NCBI GenBank assembly: GCA_012976225.1
Contig: JAAVVG010000003.1
Location: 868,001-932,000 of the forward strand
Source: Golubevia sp. BC0850
Lineage: Eukaryota; Basidiomycota; Exobasidiomycetes; Golubeviales; Golubeviaceae
Length of the DNA: 64,000 nt
Direction: 5' to 3'
Positions 38,658 to 49,159 of the stretch are shown here, piece by piece. Below the pieces are notes generated by a model, which had not been told where the DNA came from, ran no database searches, and saw nothing but the letters and a program-made list of their open reading frames with translations. Made by a program: the position numbers and the translations under genes. Position 1 is the stretch's first letter. Each line of letters starts with the position of its first letter.

Positions 38658-41600
38658 ATGAGTGACGAGAAAAAATTGTCACCCACCTCTTCCAATGAAA
38701 AGAACAATGTGAACTTTCAGACTCAAGATGTCGTTTCTCCAAACAAGGAGGACCATAGAGTGAGTTGAGCTGAGAGAGAGAGTTGAGATGCTGCGAGACG
38801 CCTCTGACCACTTCTGTTACTCAACTTTGACTTTTTCACTGCGTCTACCCAGCCGAATCTAAGTAACAATGCGAATGCGAAGCTAGCTAATCCTCTAGCC
38901 GGATTGAGCAAGGAAGAGCTCATTAGAGGTGCTTCGGAGTTCTGCGACTCCCATGATCTGCAGGAATACAAGGAAGATATGATCAAAGGTGCCTTGGTTG
39001 CTCAGGTGAGTTCCTCAGCTTTGATGTGTTCTTTGGGGACGGGCTTTGATGAGAGAGAGAGAGAGACGGTAGATAGCGAAGGTTGAAGGAAAGAAGCAGA
39101 TGAAGAGAGCCTAACAGAAAGAACAACAAAGCACACCCACCCCCTTTCCTCCCTCGCTGAACCACCCCTCCCCCTTCTTTCCATGATGCTTTAGAACCCG
39201 ATGAACTTCGAGATCGTCAATGAATTGTCTGAGGAAGAGAAGGAGGTTCTTAGGCGTGAGGTGACTCACCGATGGGACCAAGTGAGTAAAGTATGAATGA
39301 AAGGAGTTATTCGACTTCTTTTTCTGACTTCTCTTTTCCCATTCTCTCTTTAGCCTAGAATGCTCTACTTCATGACTATCATGTGCTCAATAGCAGCTGC
39401 TGTTCAAGGTATGGACGAGGCTGTAATCAACGGAGCCTTGTTGCAATTGTAAGTCCTTCACTGCGTTCTCATAAATAGAGCCTATCATGGGCTTCCCAAA
39501 GACCTTCAACAGTAAGAGGCTCTTCACCTCTTGAAGATCTCCATCACCACTGTCATTTCCTTCAAATCCGAACTAACTCCATTGTCTTCTTCTTTCCAGC
39601 CCTTACCAATTTGGCATCGCCGGTCTCGACGGAGACGGAGACAAGGACAGTTGGATCAAAGGGCTTCTAGGATCTGCTCCTTATCTAGCTTGTGCCTTCC
39701 TTGGATGTTGGTTAACAGAACCTTTGAATAGGTTTTTTGGAAGAAGGGGGACTATCTTCATCACTGCTACCCTCTCTTGTCTCAGTTGCTTCTGGCAAGG
39801 GGTCACAAGCAGTTGGCAACATCTCTTCGTTGCTCGTCTTGTGCTTGGATTGGGAATTGGCCCAAAATCGGCGACAGTACCTATGTATGCCGGCAAGTAT
39901 CGATCTAACATTCGGAATGATCTGTAAAGAACAAAGGCTAACCTTCATTCTTGTCTCTCTCAAATTTCTCTTCTAATCCTCCAGCCGAGTGTGCTCCACC
40001 TCTGATTAGAGGTGCTTTGGTCATGCAATGGCAAACATGGACAGCTTTCGGTATCATGTTGGGATACGTGAGGTGAGTTTATTGACTCTTAGAGGAACGA
40101 GAACGAAGGAACAGACGTTATTGACTGATCGTTTGCTCTTGATGCTCCTGATTCTCCCAGCTGCTTGATCTTCTACCAAATCCCCTTCGCCGACTTCACG
40201 AACGAAAAAAATATGCCTAAGGAAGTTAACTTCTACTACAAAGTCAATGGGATTAAAGGTCTCTCCTGGAGGTTTATGTTAGCGTCTGCTGGGTTGCCTG
40301 CCATCTTCGTCGCTGGTAAGTTTTCAGCCTGATCGCCTGATCTCTGACCCTGTGATGACTGACTCTTTCATTTCCCTCTGTTTCCATCGTTCTAGCCCAA
40401 GTGTACTTGTGTCCTGAATCACCTAGGCGAGTCTCACTTTCTCTTTCTCGTGACCTACGCACTCTAACTAACGTTTCCCTCCACAACTCAACCTCATGAT
40501 CTCTGTGCCCTAGATGGTTGATGAAGAAGAACAAGTATCCTCAAGCTCTAAATTCCTTCATTCGTCTAAGAAACTCAAGAGTTCAAGCTTGCAGAGATCT
40601 CTACTTCGCTCACTGCTTGTTAGTCGAGGAGAACCAAATCACCAGAGGAAAGTTCCCTTTCCTGGAGCTCTTCACTATCCCAAGAAACGCAAGAGCAACT
40701 CTAGCTTCGACTATCAACATGTTCGGTCAGCAGGTATGTGTAATGTTTAAGCTCCTAGAGAAGGAGAGAGTGAGCTGGGGTGAGGTTCAGCTTTTGGCAC
40801 TCACACGTTCTCCCTCTCTTTCTTTTCCTCTCTATTCGACCAGTTCTGTGGTGTAAACGTTATCGCATACTACTCAAGTTCCGTTCTCTCAGAAGCAGGT
40901 CTCAGTGATCTCAAAGCTCTGCTCGGTTCCTTCGGATTTGGGGCTTTAAATTTCCTTTTCGCGATCCCAGCTTGGTACACTATCGACACTTTTGGAAGGA
41001 GAAACCTACTTTTATTCACTTATCCGTTCCTTGCCATCTTCCTTCTGATGACTGGATTCAGTTTCTGTGAGTTCGAGAGTCTTTTCGGGGGCAGAGATGA
41101 GCATCAATTCTTTTGCGCTTGCTCGGGAGACATCTTCCCTCAGTCTCATTAGATCATGTCACTGATCGACTGCTTCTGCTTTCACTTGTCTTCTTCATCG
41201 CAGTCGTTCCTGAAGGAAACGGCCGTGTCGCTGTCGTCTTGACTGGAATTTATCTCTACGCCTGCTTCTACTCTCCAGGAATGGGCCCCGTTCCTTTCAC
41301 CTACTCAGCAGAGGCTTTCCCACTCTACATTAGAGAAAGTGGGTGCAATGGCTACTTGTCGAGTCAAAGTAGAACGTGACGCGAGCCTAGATCTGACTTT
41401 GCTGCTTTCTTCTCCCACCAGTTGGAATGTCGTACGCCACCGCCGTACTTTGGTTCTTCAACGCCGTCCTTTCTATCACTTTCTTCCGTCTAGAAATTGC
41501 ATTCACTCCTCAAGGAGGTAAGTATCTTTGGAGGAAGAGGTCTTGAGGCATCCTCGACCAGTCTCTCATCTCTCTCCCCTTCTCACTTCTTCCTTTCAGC

Positions 41601-41995
41601 CTTCGGATGGTACGCGGCTTGGGTGAGTGTCAGAAGAGCTGATCCCTTTGATAGGGACAACTCAACATCGTCTCCTTCTGACTCAAATCTCTTCCTCGTC
41701 TCCATGCTCTCCGCTCTGCCCTTCCTTCCCTTCTCGTGCCATCTCCTTCAAACAGTGCGTCGCGCTCTGGTTTATGGTATATTTCCTGATGCCCGAGACT
41801 ATGCAGCTTTCATTGGAAGAATTGGATCAAGTTTTCTCAGTTCCAACAATGAAGCACGCCCGTTATCAAGCCAAGTCGGCTCCTCACTTCTTCAAGAAGT
41901 ACGTTCTCCGTCAACGTATCGCAGACAGAGAACCTCTTTACGAGGTAGATCCCTCAATGACGAAGACGGCTATGCCTATGGGAGGAGCAGCTTGA
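38658..41995 (+). CDS. MFS sugar/polyol transporter with 14 exons
   Basis: Fourteen exons (38658-38759, 38853-39005, 39195-39281, 39354-39448, 39600-39892, 39985-40072, 40161-40315, 40396-40426, 40514-40733, 40844-41066, 41204-41338, 41422-41517, 41600-41622, 41756-41995) close in phase to 646 residues. The sequence belongs to a fungal sugar-porter clade with [80 protein letters not shown] and a SLEELDQVF tail. These carriers move sugars or polyols across the plasma membrane, probably with protons. Exons 8 and 13 are only 31 and 23 nt. Introns 5 and 7 start with GC (GCAAGT, GCGAGT), and intron 11 has a weak GTGGGT donor. An in-frame upstream ATG at 38403 would add 85 residues. Confidence 0.9.
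39893..39984 (+). other. GC-AG intron
   Basis: Donor GCAAGT, acceptor CCAG. Using it restores AAECAP in phase, as expected for this transporter clade; no GT donor nearby does so. Confidence 0.85.
40427..40513 (+). other. GC-AG intron
   Basis: Donor GCGAGT, acceptor CTAG. It joins PESPR to WLMKK in phase. The nearest GT would break the frame. Confidence 0.85.
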
Positions 41996-43182
41996 TCTTC
42001 TTGATTCAGTGTCGTGTCCCGTCCTTTTGTCGATTTTGTATTCTGACGTCTAGCAAAGCAATAATGATAGCTCTCTCAAATTTGTAAATCTATCTCTGAT
42101 TTAATGAAAAGACTTCATTCGAACTGATCGGCAAGAGATCTTCACTGATGCTTAATCGAAGCAAGCTATTAGGAAAGTCGACTGCATCGCAATGATCTTA
42201 CAAAGTAGGGTTTCTACGGCGCACTTCTCTCTTGGAAACCGAGAGAGTTCGAGTGTCTTGATCCTATCTCCAATTAAAGAGTGGAATGGAGAAGAAGCGA
42301 GAGTGGACTATGGAGATTGAAAATTGTGGGAGTCGTTCTCTCTCGTCTCTCTTCTCTATCCTCTTTTCTCTTTTCTTTTTAACTCTCTCAACTCTCTTTT
42401 CACATGTAAGCCATAACAACCCAACCTCATGATCACTCTAAAATCCAACTACGTTCCGTCCCACTTCGAATCGCACTTCTATCCTCATTCCATCCACCTG
42501 ATCCGATACAGGTCTCACCGTTCAATGGCCGTGTCACCATATCCAACCTGATTCATCGACTCGATCTGAAAACTCATCTCTCAAATAAAGCTCCTTGAGA
42601 TGAGCTTGGTTCTAACTGATGAAACAGTTCTTTTGGACAGCGGGATGCTGGGTGAACTGTGAGAACTGGCAATCAGATGCTTGGGAGGTTAGATTCGAAG
42701 GAAGAACTCTTCAAAAAAAACGCATACACTTTCTGGATTTTCAACTTATCAAGATCTGATCTTCACTTCAACTAATCTTATGTACCTTGCCTTACTACAA
42801 CCAGTCTCAAAAGTCAAACCTGAGGTGAGTGATGAGAAGAGTCGAGCGCAGGCTTCAAAGTCCGATATTCGACAAAAGAGACTAGGAAAGATTCTCAAGA
42901 ACCTGATTCTTTGGCTTATAACTCGCACGTCTGAACACCATCTTGCAAGACTTCAGCAGGGGAGCCCGACTTGCTTCACTGTGCGTCTCCTCTGCCTTTC
43001 CGTGTTCGAACTTTTTCTGATGTTCCTTCTTAAGATCTTGGAAGGACTGAAACTCAACAGATCTCAAGGTCTTTCCATTCTGGAGGAAACGAGCGCCGCT
43101 CTGAGTCGCAGTCGCTCAGTTCAAAGGGTGGCTCTCCTTCTTATCCTGCTGCCAGCTGCCACCGCTCATCGAATCTTTCATC
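41996..43182. other. Intergenic region upstream of SDS22
   Basis: About 1.2 kb with CT-rich tracts (42340-42400) and an A-rich run near 42713. The open frame running into the SDS22 start has no recognisable content. No gene is supported. Confidence 0.5.
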
Positions 43183-45288
43183 ATGACTTCCAACGAACCT
43201 GAAGCAAGCTCAACGGAACTTGGAACTTCCTCGTCAACGCTTCCTTCAGCTTTGACGTCAGCCTTGGCCTCAACTTCCATTTCCAATGATTCTACAACTC
43301 CAAAACCTCAAAAGAAAGTCCAAGTTGTAGGTCAACCTCCTCGTCCACCTCCAGTGATACAAGTGGAGGAGATTGACTCTGATGATAGTGACTTAGAGGG
43401 AGATCCTGTTAACGGGAAAGGCAAAGCTAATGGCAAGGCTAAGGCGGAAGAAGAAGAGGGTGAAGATATTGATGATGAGAAAGATGAGAAACCTAGAGTC
43501 AAACAGGAAGGTGACGTAGACGATGAAGACCTACTGGCTAGCTATGATGGGACTGAAGATGTGAGTGTCATACAATTGCGTCGTTGAAGATGGAGATTAG
43601 AAGGAGATAAGAGGTGGGGTGGGTAGAAGCCTCTGTCAGGCTTCGTCCGCTGCCTCTCTTTACAATCAAGAGAAAGAGATTTCTATTTCTCTTTTCTGGT
43701 AGATTCACGTTTGAGGAGGAGTGACCTCAGCTTGAACGAAGCAGGAGACAGAGGTACAGAACCCACTTTCCCTCGAAGTCTCCCCCTCCAGCCTGGCTCA
43801 TCCCTGGACATCGAAGACTTGATTTCCATTCACGAAATCAGTATTTCAGAAATTCCAGAAAGCCAACTTTCCCGGAACTTATCTATCCGCCTTGCTGAAC
43901 ACCATCCTCTTCCAAACTTCCTTCCTCCAGGTCATTGATCTCTCTCATCTTCGTCTGACAACTAGATCTCTTCGTGCTTTAGGGCTTCCAAGATTCTCGA
44001 ATTCTCTCAAACGTCTATGTCTTCGACAGAATGAGATTTCGAAACTCAGTTCAAAGGACATCGGAACGCTGAAGGAATTGGTGGATTTAGATCTCTATGA
44101 CAATTCTTTGGAGAAAACCTATGGAGAGGTTTTGAAAGGCTGTGTGAAATTGGAGTGAGTTGATATAAGCTATTTCAGGCCCTCATACTTGGTTTGAAAG
44201 TAGGACTTCAGCCTCTTGATACCATCTGTGCTCGATGCTGATCTATTCCCTCTCTTTCTGCGCCTATATCTCATAGGTCTCTAGATCTTTCCTTTAATTC
44301 CATCAAACATATTTCTTCGATATCTCATCTATCTAATTGCTCGGTGATCTACTTCGTTCAGAATAAAATCTCCAAGGTTAGAGAAGGAGATTTGGCTTCC
44401 CCTCTCGGAGACGTTTTGACGAGTTTAGAACTTGGCGGGAATCGATTGAGGGTGAGTTCTGGATCTCTGAAAGCTCTTCTGATTGGAACAGACTCTTGGA
44501 AGGCAAAATGAAGAACTGAGGTAGCGATTCTCTTAGCAAGGCGATGAGAATCGACGGCATTGAATGATGGCACTGAACTCATTTCTGTCTTTTTCTCCCC
44601 TATTCTAGTCAATCGAAAATATTGGACACCTCCATCGTTTGGAAGAGCTTTGGCTCGGAAAGAACAAAATCACAAAGTTAGAGGTGAGCTTCCCAACTTA
44701 TTCACCCGTATACCGTATTTCAAATTTCCCCAGCTCACCTTTTCTCTTTTACCTCCAGAACATATCCACCCTTTCATCTCTTCGAGTTCTCTCTATTCAA
44801 TCCAACAGATTGACCACACTCTCGGACTCGGGATTATCAGAATTGAAGAACCTGGAGGAACTATACGTCAGTCACAATGGTTTAACAAAGATCGAAGGAT
44901 TGGAAGGGTGTACGAAGCTCAAGACCTTAGACATCGGTGCGAACAAGGTGGAGAAGATCGAAGGGATCTCTCATTTGAAGGATTTGGAAGAGTTCTGGGT
45001 GAGTACTTCAACTGCAGATGCGTTTTTCTAGCCTCCTTTGTTAGGTTTTCCCTCCCTTTCTGAACCTCATTTCGACTCGATCACTCTTTCGTGTTACAGG
45101 CAAATGACAATCAAATCCCAAACATCCTCGATTTGGAACCTCAGCTTGGGCCTAATCAGTGTCCGAAATTGGAAACTGTTTATTTGGAAGGCAACCCGCT
45201 CCAGAAGGCTGAGGGAGCTGCTTACAGGCGCAAAGTGAAACTCTCTTTACCACAGTTGGTGCAGATCGACGCTACTATGGTTAGATAG
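43183..45288 (+). CDS. SDS22: SDS22, PP1 regulatory subunit with leucine-rich repeats
   Basis: Six exons (43183-43560, 43931-44154, 44277-44451, 44609-44683, 44759-44998, 45100-45288) give 426 residues. The first 126 residues are disordered and then acidic. From VIDLSHLRL onward come about ten to twelve SDS22-type leucine-rich repeats with the family blocks SLKRLCLRQNEI, LVDLDLYDNSLE, LEELWLGKNKITKLE, LSIQSNRLT, LEELYVSHNGLTKIEGLE and LEEFWANDNQI. The LRR cap reads LETVYLEGNPLQK, then YRRKVKLSLPQLVQIDATMVR. Sds22 binds the PP1 catalytic subunit in the nucleus and cytosol, and supports its maturation and mitotic function. The first intron is 370 bp, long for this locus, and contains a 75-codon open frame that I do not regard as coding. 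Confidence 0.95.
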
Positions 45289-45569
45289 GAACGAAGAAGA
45301 GAGAGAAGAAGGCAAAGGGGAGGGAGAGATGAGAGGTGGTGTGTTTTCGGTTCCGTTACACCTTTGTACTTTGCATTATTGAAATCCTTCTGATCTGACT
45401 GTATGAAATCGAAGTGTTCTAAAAAGAGAGTGGGAATTGCGGGAGGGGCTGTACAAGTGCAGAGACTAAACACAGCATCCTTTCTTCCCGATCGAATCCT
45501 ACTTGCACAAACTTCTGATCGCCACAATTGAATCCCTCTACATATCTGCGACCCAAGCCAATAGAGCAA

Positions 45570-46833
45570 ATGTCCCGAGATCCATATCACGACTTTGTTT
45601 CAGATCTTCGATCTTCACTTTCTTCAGCCAAATCACTTTCCTCAACCTATCGATCGCTTCTGTCTTCAACCTCAAATTCAACCTCAAGGAATCAGGCAGA
45701 CTCTTTGAGAGCAAGTCACGATAGACTTCTAGATTCAATAGAAGGATTGAAACAAGATGTGATGGACGTGAAACAGAGTGTAGAGGTCGTCGAACGAGCA
45801 GGACCAGAGAGGTTTGGAGTCGACTTCACTGAATTGAACAGGAGGAAGAAATTCGTGGAGGAATGTGAGAGGGAAGTCGAGGTGAGTGATGAGAGACAAA
45901 TGATAATTCAAGTCAGATTCTCCAGTCTTTCAGGCAAAGAGAGAGAGAGAGAGGAAGCGGGGCGGAGAGCATGAGGTGGATGATGTGGAAGTAGAGAAAG
46001 CTAATCATCGACAAATGCCGCCCCTCTCTTGCCTCGAAAAACCCCCTAATCTTACGACAGCAACTGGAACGGATAGCTGCGTCTACTTCGACAGAGCGGA
46101 AAGAGAATGGCAAAGGCGGATTCACTTCGTTGGACATGGATAGAGGTAGAGATGATGAGGAAGATACCAATGAAGCTTTCGAGAGGGAGCAACAGCAGGT
46201 GAGTGCTTTCGTTTGATTTCAAATTTACCTCAAGCGGGCAAGACGATCTTCTAAACAGAGAAGAGAGCAAGAGAGGAACGAGGGTTACCATGTCCAGTCT
46301 ATCTCATCTTTAAATTCCCCCCCCCCTCACCTCACTACCTGGTCTTTGTCCTTCTCTTTTACATGACTCCATCAAATCAATCTCTCAAAGATGCTAATGA
46401 CTCAGCAAGACACAACTTTAGAGCGAATAGGAACAACCATCAACTCGTTGAAGAATCAAGCTGGGATGTTAGGAAATGAAATTTCTGAACAGGTGGAATT
46501 GATCAACACCTTCGACTCTGAAGTTGATGAAAGCCAATCTAGGCTTGGTAGGGCTAGGAAAAGAATGGACGATCTGATCAGGTTGGGAGAGGAAAGGACG
46601 GGAGGTTGGTGTGTCTGGCTGCTGATCTTGGTGAGTTGGAGCGAATCTTCCTCGATATGACTGCTATGTTACTTCAGTTTTCTTTTTTTAAAGCTAAGAT
46701 CCGACTTTCAAGTCTTAGCTCGATCGTTCCTTTCAAGTGATGACTAATTACCGAAGGTGATTATCACCTCGCCTCTTTTTGACTCTACCCACAGGTCCTA
46801 TTCATCCTTTTGATCCTTGTATTCCTCATCTAA
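45570..46833 (+). CDS. Syntaxin-6/Tlg1-like Qc-SNARE
   Basis: Four exons (45570-45881, 46061-46198, 46391-46630, 46795-46833) give 242 residues. The N-terminus (MSRDPYHDFVSDLRSSLSSA) looks like the three-helix domain of syntaxin-6 family SNAREs. A SNARE motif (QQDTTLERIGTTINSLKNQA, with the zero-layer Gln in NEISEQVELI) is followed by a C-terminal tail anchor WCVWLLILVLFILLILVFLI. Proteins of this family act in fusion at the trans-Golgi and endosomes. The last exon encodes only the 12 final membrane residues. Exon 3 follows an AAAG acceptor, less usual but in phase. Tlg1 versus another Qc type such as Syn8 is not settled by eye. Confidence 0.88.
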
Positions 46834-47311
46834 TGAATCAAATGGTCCCAACCCGTCTATATCTTGCTTTGCATATGGAATTCAAAGCTTTGGCGTTCCC
46901 AAGAAAAGATCGCCAAGCTGAAAGAGTCCGATTCGTCCGTCTAATCCACTGAACAGAGCTTTCCGGAGCGTTCATTACACCTTACATCTTTCTGCATCAC
47001 CTTAAGCTAGTAAACGCCAGGGATCAGAGGACAGAGAGAAAGCGAAGCACACTTCACAACGAGAGAGAGAGAGAGAGATAACGCGAGAAAGGGTAGTTCT
47101 TTATTCAAGAAGCTGACGGAAGTACAAATGAAATAGTTCTAGATGACAGGGAAACCAGAAGTAAGGAGTGTGGGAGTGGTATGGCGAATAGGAAAATAGG
47201 AGATGTAGAAGCGAAGAGGGTTAAACGATGCCAAGAGAGGTATGAACAGGGAGAGACGCAGCAAGAAGAGGACCTCCTGACTGTAGGGGCGATAGAAAGT
47301 GAGACCGTTCC
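46834..47311. other. Convergent spacer with a GA microsatellite
   Basis: About 480 bp between convergent stops. It contains (GA)9 at 47061-47078. No gene is seen. Confidence 0.55.
47061..47078. repeat. (GA)9 microsatellite
   Basis: A perfect dinucleotide run in the spacer between the SNARE and the secreted-protein gene. Confidence 0.95.
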
Positions 47312-47940
47312 TCAGTTGTAACCATCTGGTAGATATAAGGCTGGGGCACCAAGGGCAAGGATGTTACAGTTGTTGATGAAGGCTGTGAAAGAGAGAGATG
47401 AGGATAGGTTGAGAAGGGGTGAGCGGCTGGCGACAAGACAAAGAGAGGGCACTGAGATAACTCACCTTGCTTGGCTCCTGGTCCCTTGGCCTTGCAGAAA
47501 CGAGTCTTGACGCTGCATGTGTAGGATCCGCTAAGAGAGTAAAGGCAGGAGATGAGGGAAGAATCAGTGCCAAGTTCGACGAGGTAAAGCAGGAATATAA
47601 GACTCACTCTTTTGGGTAGACTGGCTCATCGTCATCTTGGAGGTAGATGTGACATGATCCTAGGTGCTTGTCAGTCTTTGAGGAGTGCAGGGAGTACTCG
47701 AAGTTCTTTCCAGAGAAGGTTGGGAGCTTGAGTCCGAGAATGCGACGCTCTGAAAAGGGGAAGATTGAGAAAGGGAGAGACGGAGCAAAGTGAGTAAGGT
47801 GCGCAATGAAATAGACGATACAGGATTGAAACAAAACATTGACACACACCTAGATCAGATTCTCCAGCTTGTTCAGTGGAGGGAGCAGCAGCGACGAAGG
47901 CGACGAAGGCAAGGGAGAGGATGGATTTGATGGCGACCAT
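47312..47940 (-). CDS. Small secreted cysteine-containing protein
   Basis: Four exons (47940-47850, 47749-47608, 47530-47466, 47382-47312) give 122 residues. The first 19 residues are a clear signal peptide (MVAIKSILSLAFVAFVAAA) with a hydrophobic core and small residues at the cleavage site. The mature part of about 100 residues has four cysteines (SCHIYL, YTCSVKTRFCKAK, NNCNIL), enough for two disulfides, and no recognised domain. A TATA-like box 127 bp upstream suggests regulated, possibly strong, expression. Size and features fit the loose class of small secreted proteins that includes effectors and surface proteins; nothing shows which. Four exons in such a short gene, all closing in phase, support it as real. 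Confidence 0.78.
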
Positions 47941-49159
47941 GTTTGTGATTTGAGAGTTTCCTTTAAAGAGAAGAGGAGAGTAGAGCAAGAAAAAGAGATC
48001 AAACAGATGAGAGAGAGAGTTTTGTGGATGAGGTGAATAGCAGAATGCAAAGCGAAATGGCTCAGCTTTTATACCCTTTCGGGCTCATCCCTTGCTTCTT
48101 TCAACCGTCCCGTGTTTCTTGCTCAATCAGCCAAAATCGCTTGTACAAAAAGAAGGAATTCGACGTGAGCAAAGGTAAAGTTCTGGAAAAGAAGGCTGTC
48201 AATGCACATCGCCCCCTGCTTCGTTGCTTGTTTCCCCTTCCTCCTGCCAGATGCCAGTCCCGAAACTGTCTCTACCCCTGAGAGAAATTTTCATTCTCCC
48301 CCTGAGGCATGCGGGCGGGTTCCTTGAGCCTATACACAAAGACATGCTAGCAGAATGTTTCAGAAGGTTTGTTGAAACTTTTTGCGGGACCGGTGAAGGC
48401 ACTTTAGGGGGAGAAAAGAGGAGAAAGGAGAAAAAGCTTCCCTCGGGATTTTCACTAGCGTCTCACATGTCAGAGGGGTTTGAAAAGGAAGCAGCAAAAA
48501 GAGGAGAGGGCGTAATATCTGCGCTTCGCTTGTCCCCCTGAATCTCCTTTCGGCTTCCCTGACTCGGGCTGAGATTTAAGGTTGTGGAGCAAGGGGTTGC
48601 TTAATCTGGAATCTGGAAAGCCTCTTCGAGAAGCGCGAGGAGATTGATTTCTTGATTGTTTGGCAATTCGTCGGACTCTCTCGAACTTTTGGGGATTCCC
48701 AAAAACAGAATATTGTGAGAGAGCAAACAACCAAGCATCAAGGAGTTTGACGGAACGAGGCGAGAAGGTCCCGTTACGCGTCCAGCAAGTTGAATGATTC
48801 CGCATCCAGGTGAGCTCACAAGTTGCCACCATTCAAGCATTCCTCTCTTCATTTCGCTTGATCGAGGTCTGTATATGTAACCCAAACAAATCTTGTTTAA
48901 TTTTCTGGGTCGTCTGACTGGTTGACACACGACTGTGATATAACCGACAGACTGGCACGCAGCGTATTGGTCTTGCTTATCTCGCTACAGTACTTTTCAT
49001 CCTTTGGAAATCCGGCTTTCACCAAGACCCCTGCTGGAAGGAGACAAGCAATGTTTTCGACTCAATGCAGATACAAACGAAGTGAATCCAAGTTGGCCGA
49101 AAGAAGTATAGAGACACATGGGACAGAGCGAAGAAGAGGAAAGTGAAGGTGGCCTTCAT
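47941..49159. other. Intergenic region upstream of the secreted-protein gene
   Basis: About 1.2 kb between the secreted-protein start and the SLY1 stop. Apart from the TATA-like box at 48067-48073 I see no regulatory signature. Open frames of 105 and 120 codons (48224-48541 plus, 48470-48832 minus) overlap each other and have no recognisable content. Confidence 0.5.
48067..48073 (-). promoter_or_regulatory. TATA box of the small secreted-protein gene
   Basis: TATAAAA on the minus strand, 127 bp upstream of the start codon. Confidence 0.5.

Noticed and set aside
42780-43202. Plus-strand frame running into the SDS22 start
   Set aside because: It is in another frame from SDS22 and its content is not protein-like for any known family.
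43711-43938. 75-codon frame upstream of the first SDS22 repeat
   Set aside because: It cannot be joined in phase with exon 1, and splicing straight from 43560 to 43931 gives the expected start of the repeats.
48224-48832. Two overlapping frames of 105 and 120 codons in the spacer above the secreted-protein gene
   Set aside because: They lie on opposite strands over the same bases, lack recognisable domains and have no splice or promoter support.
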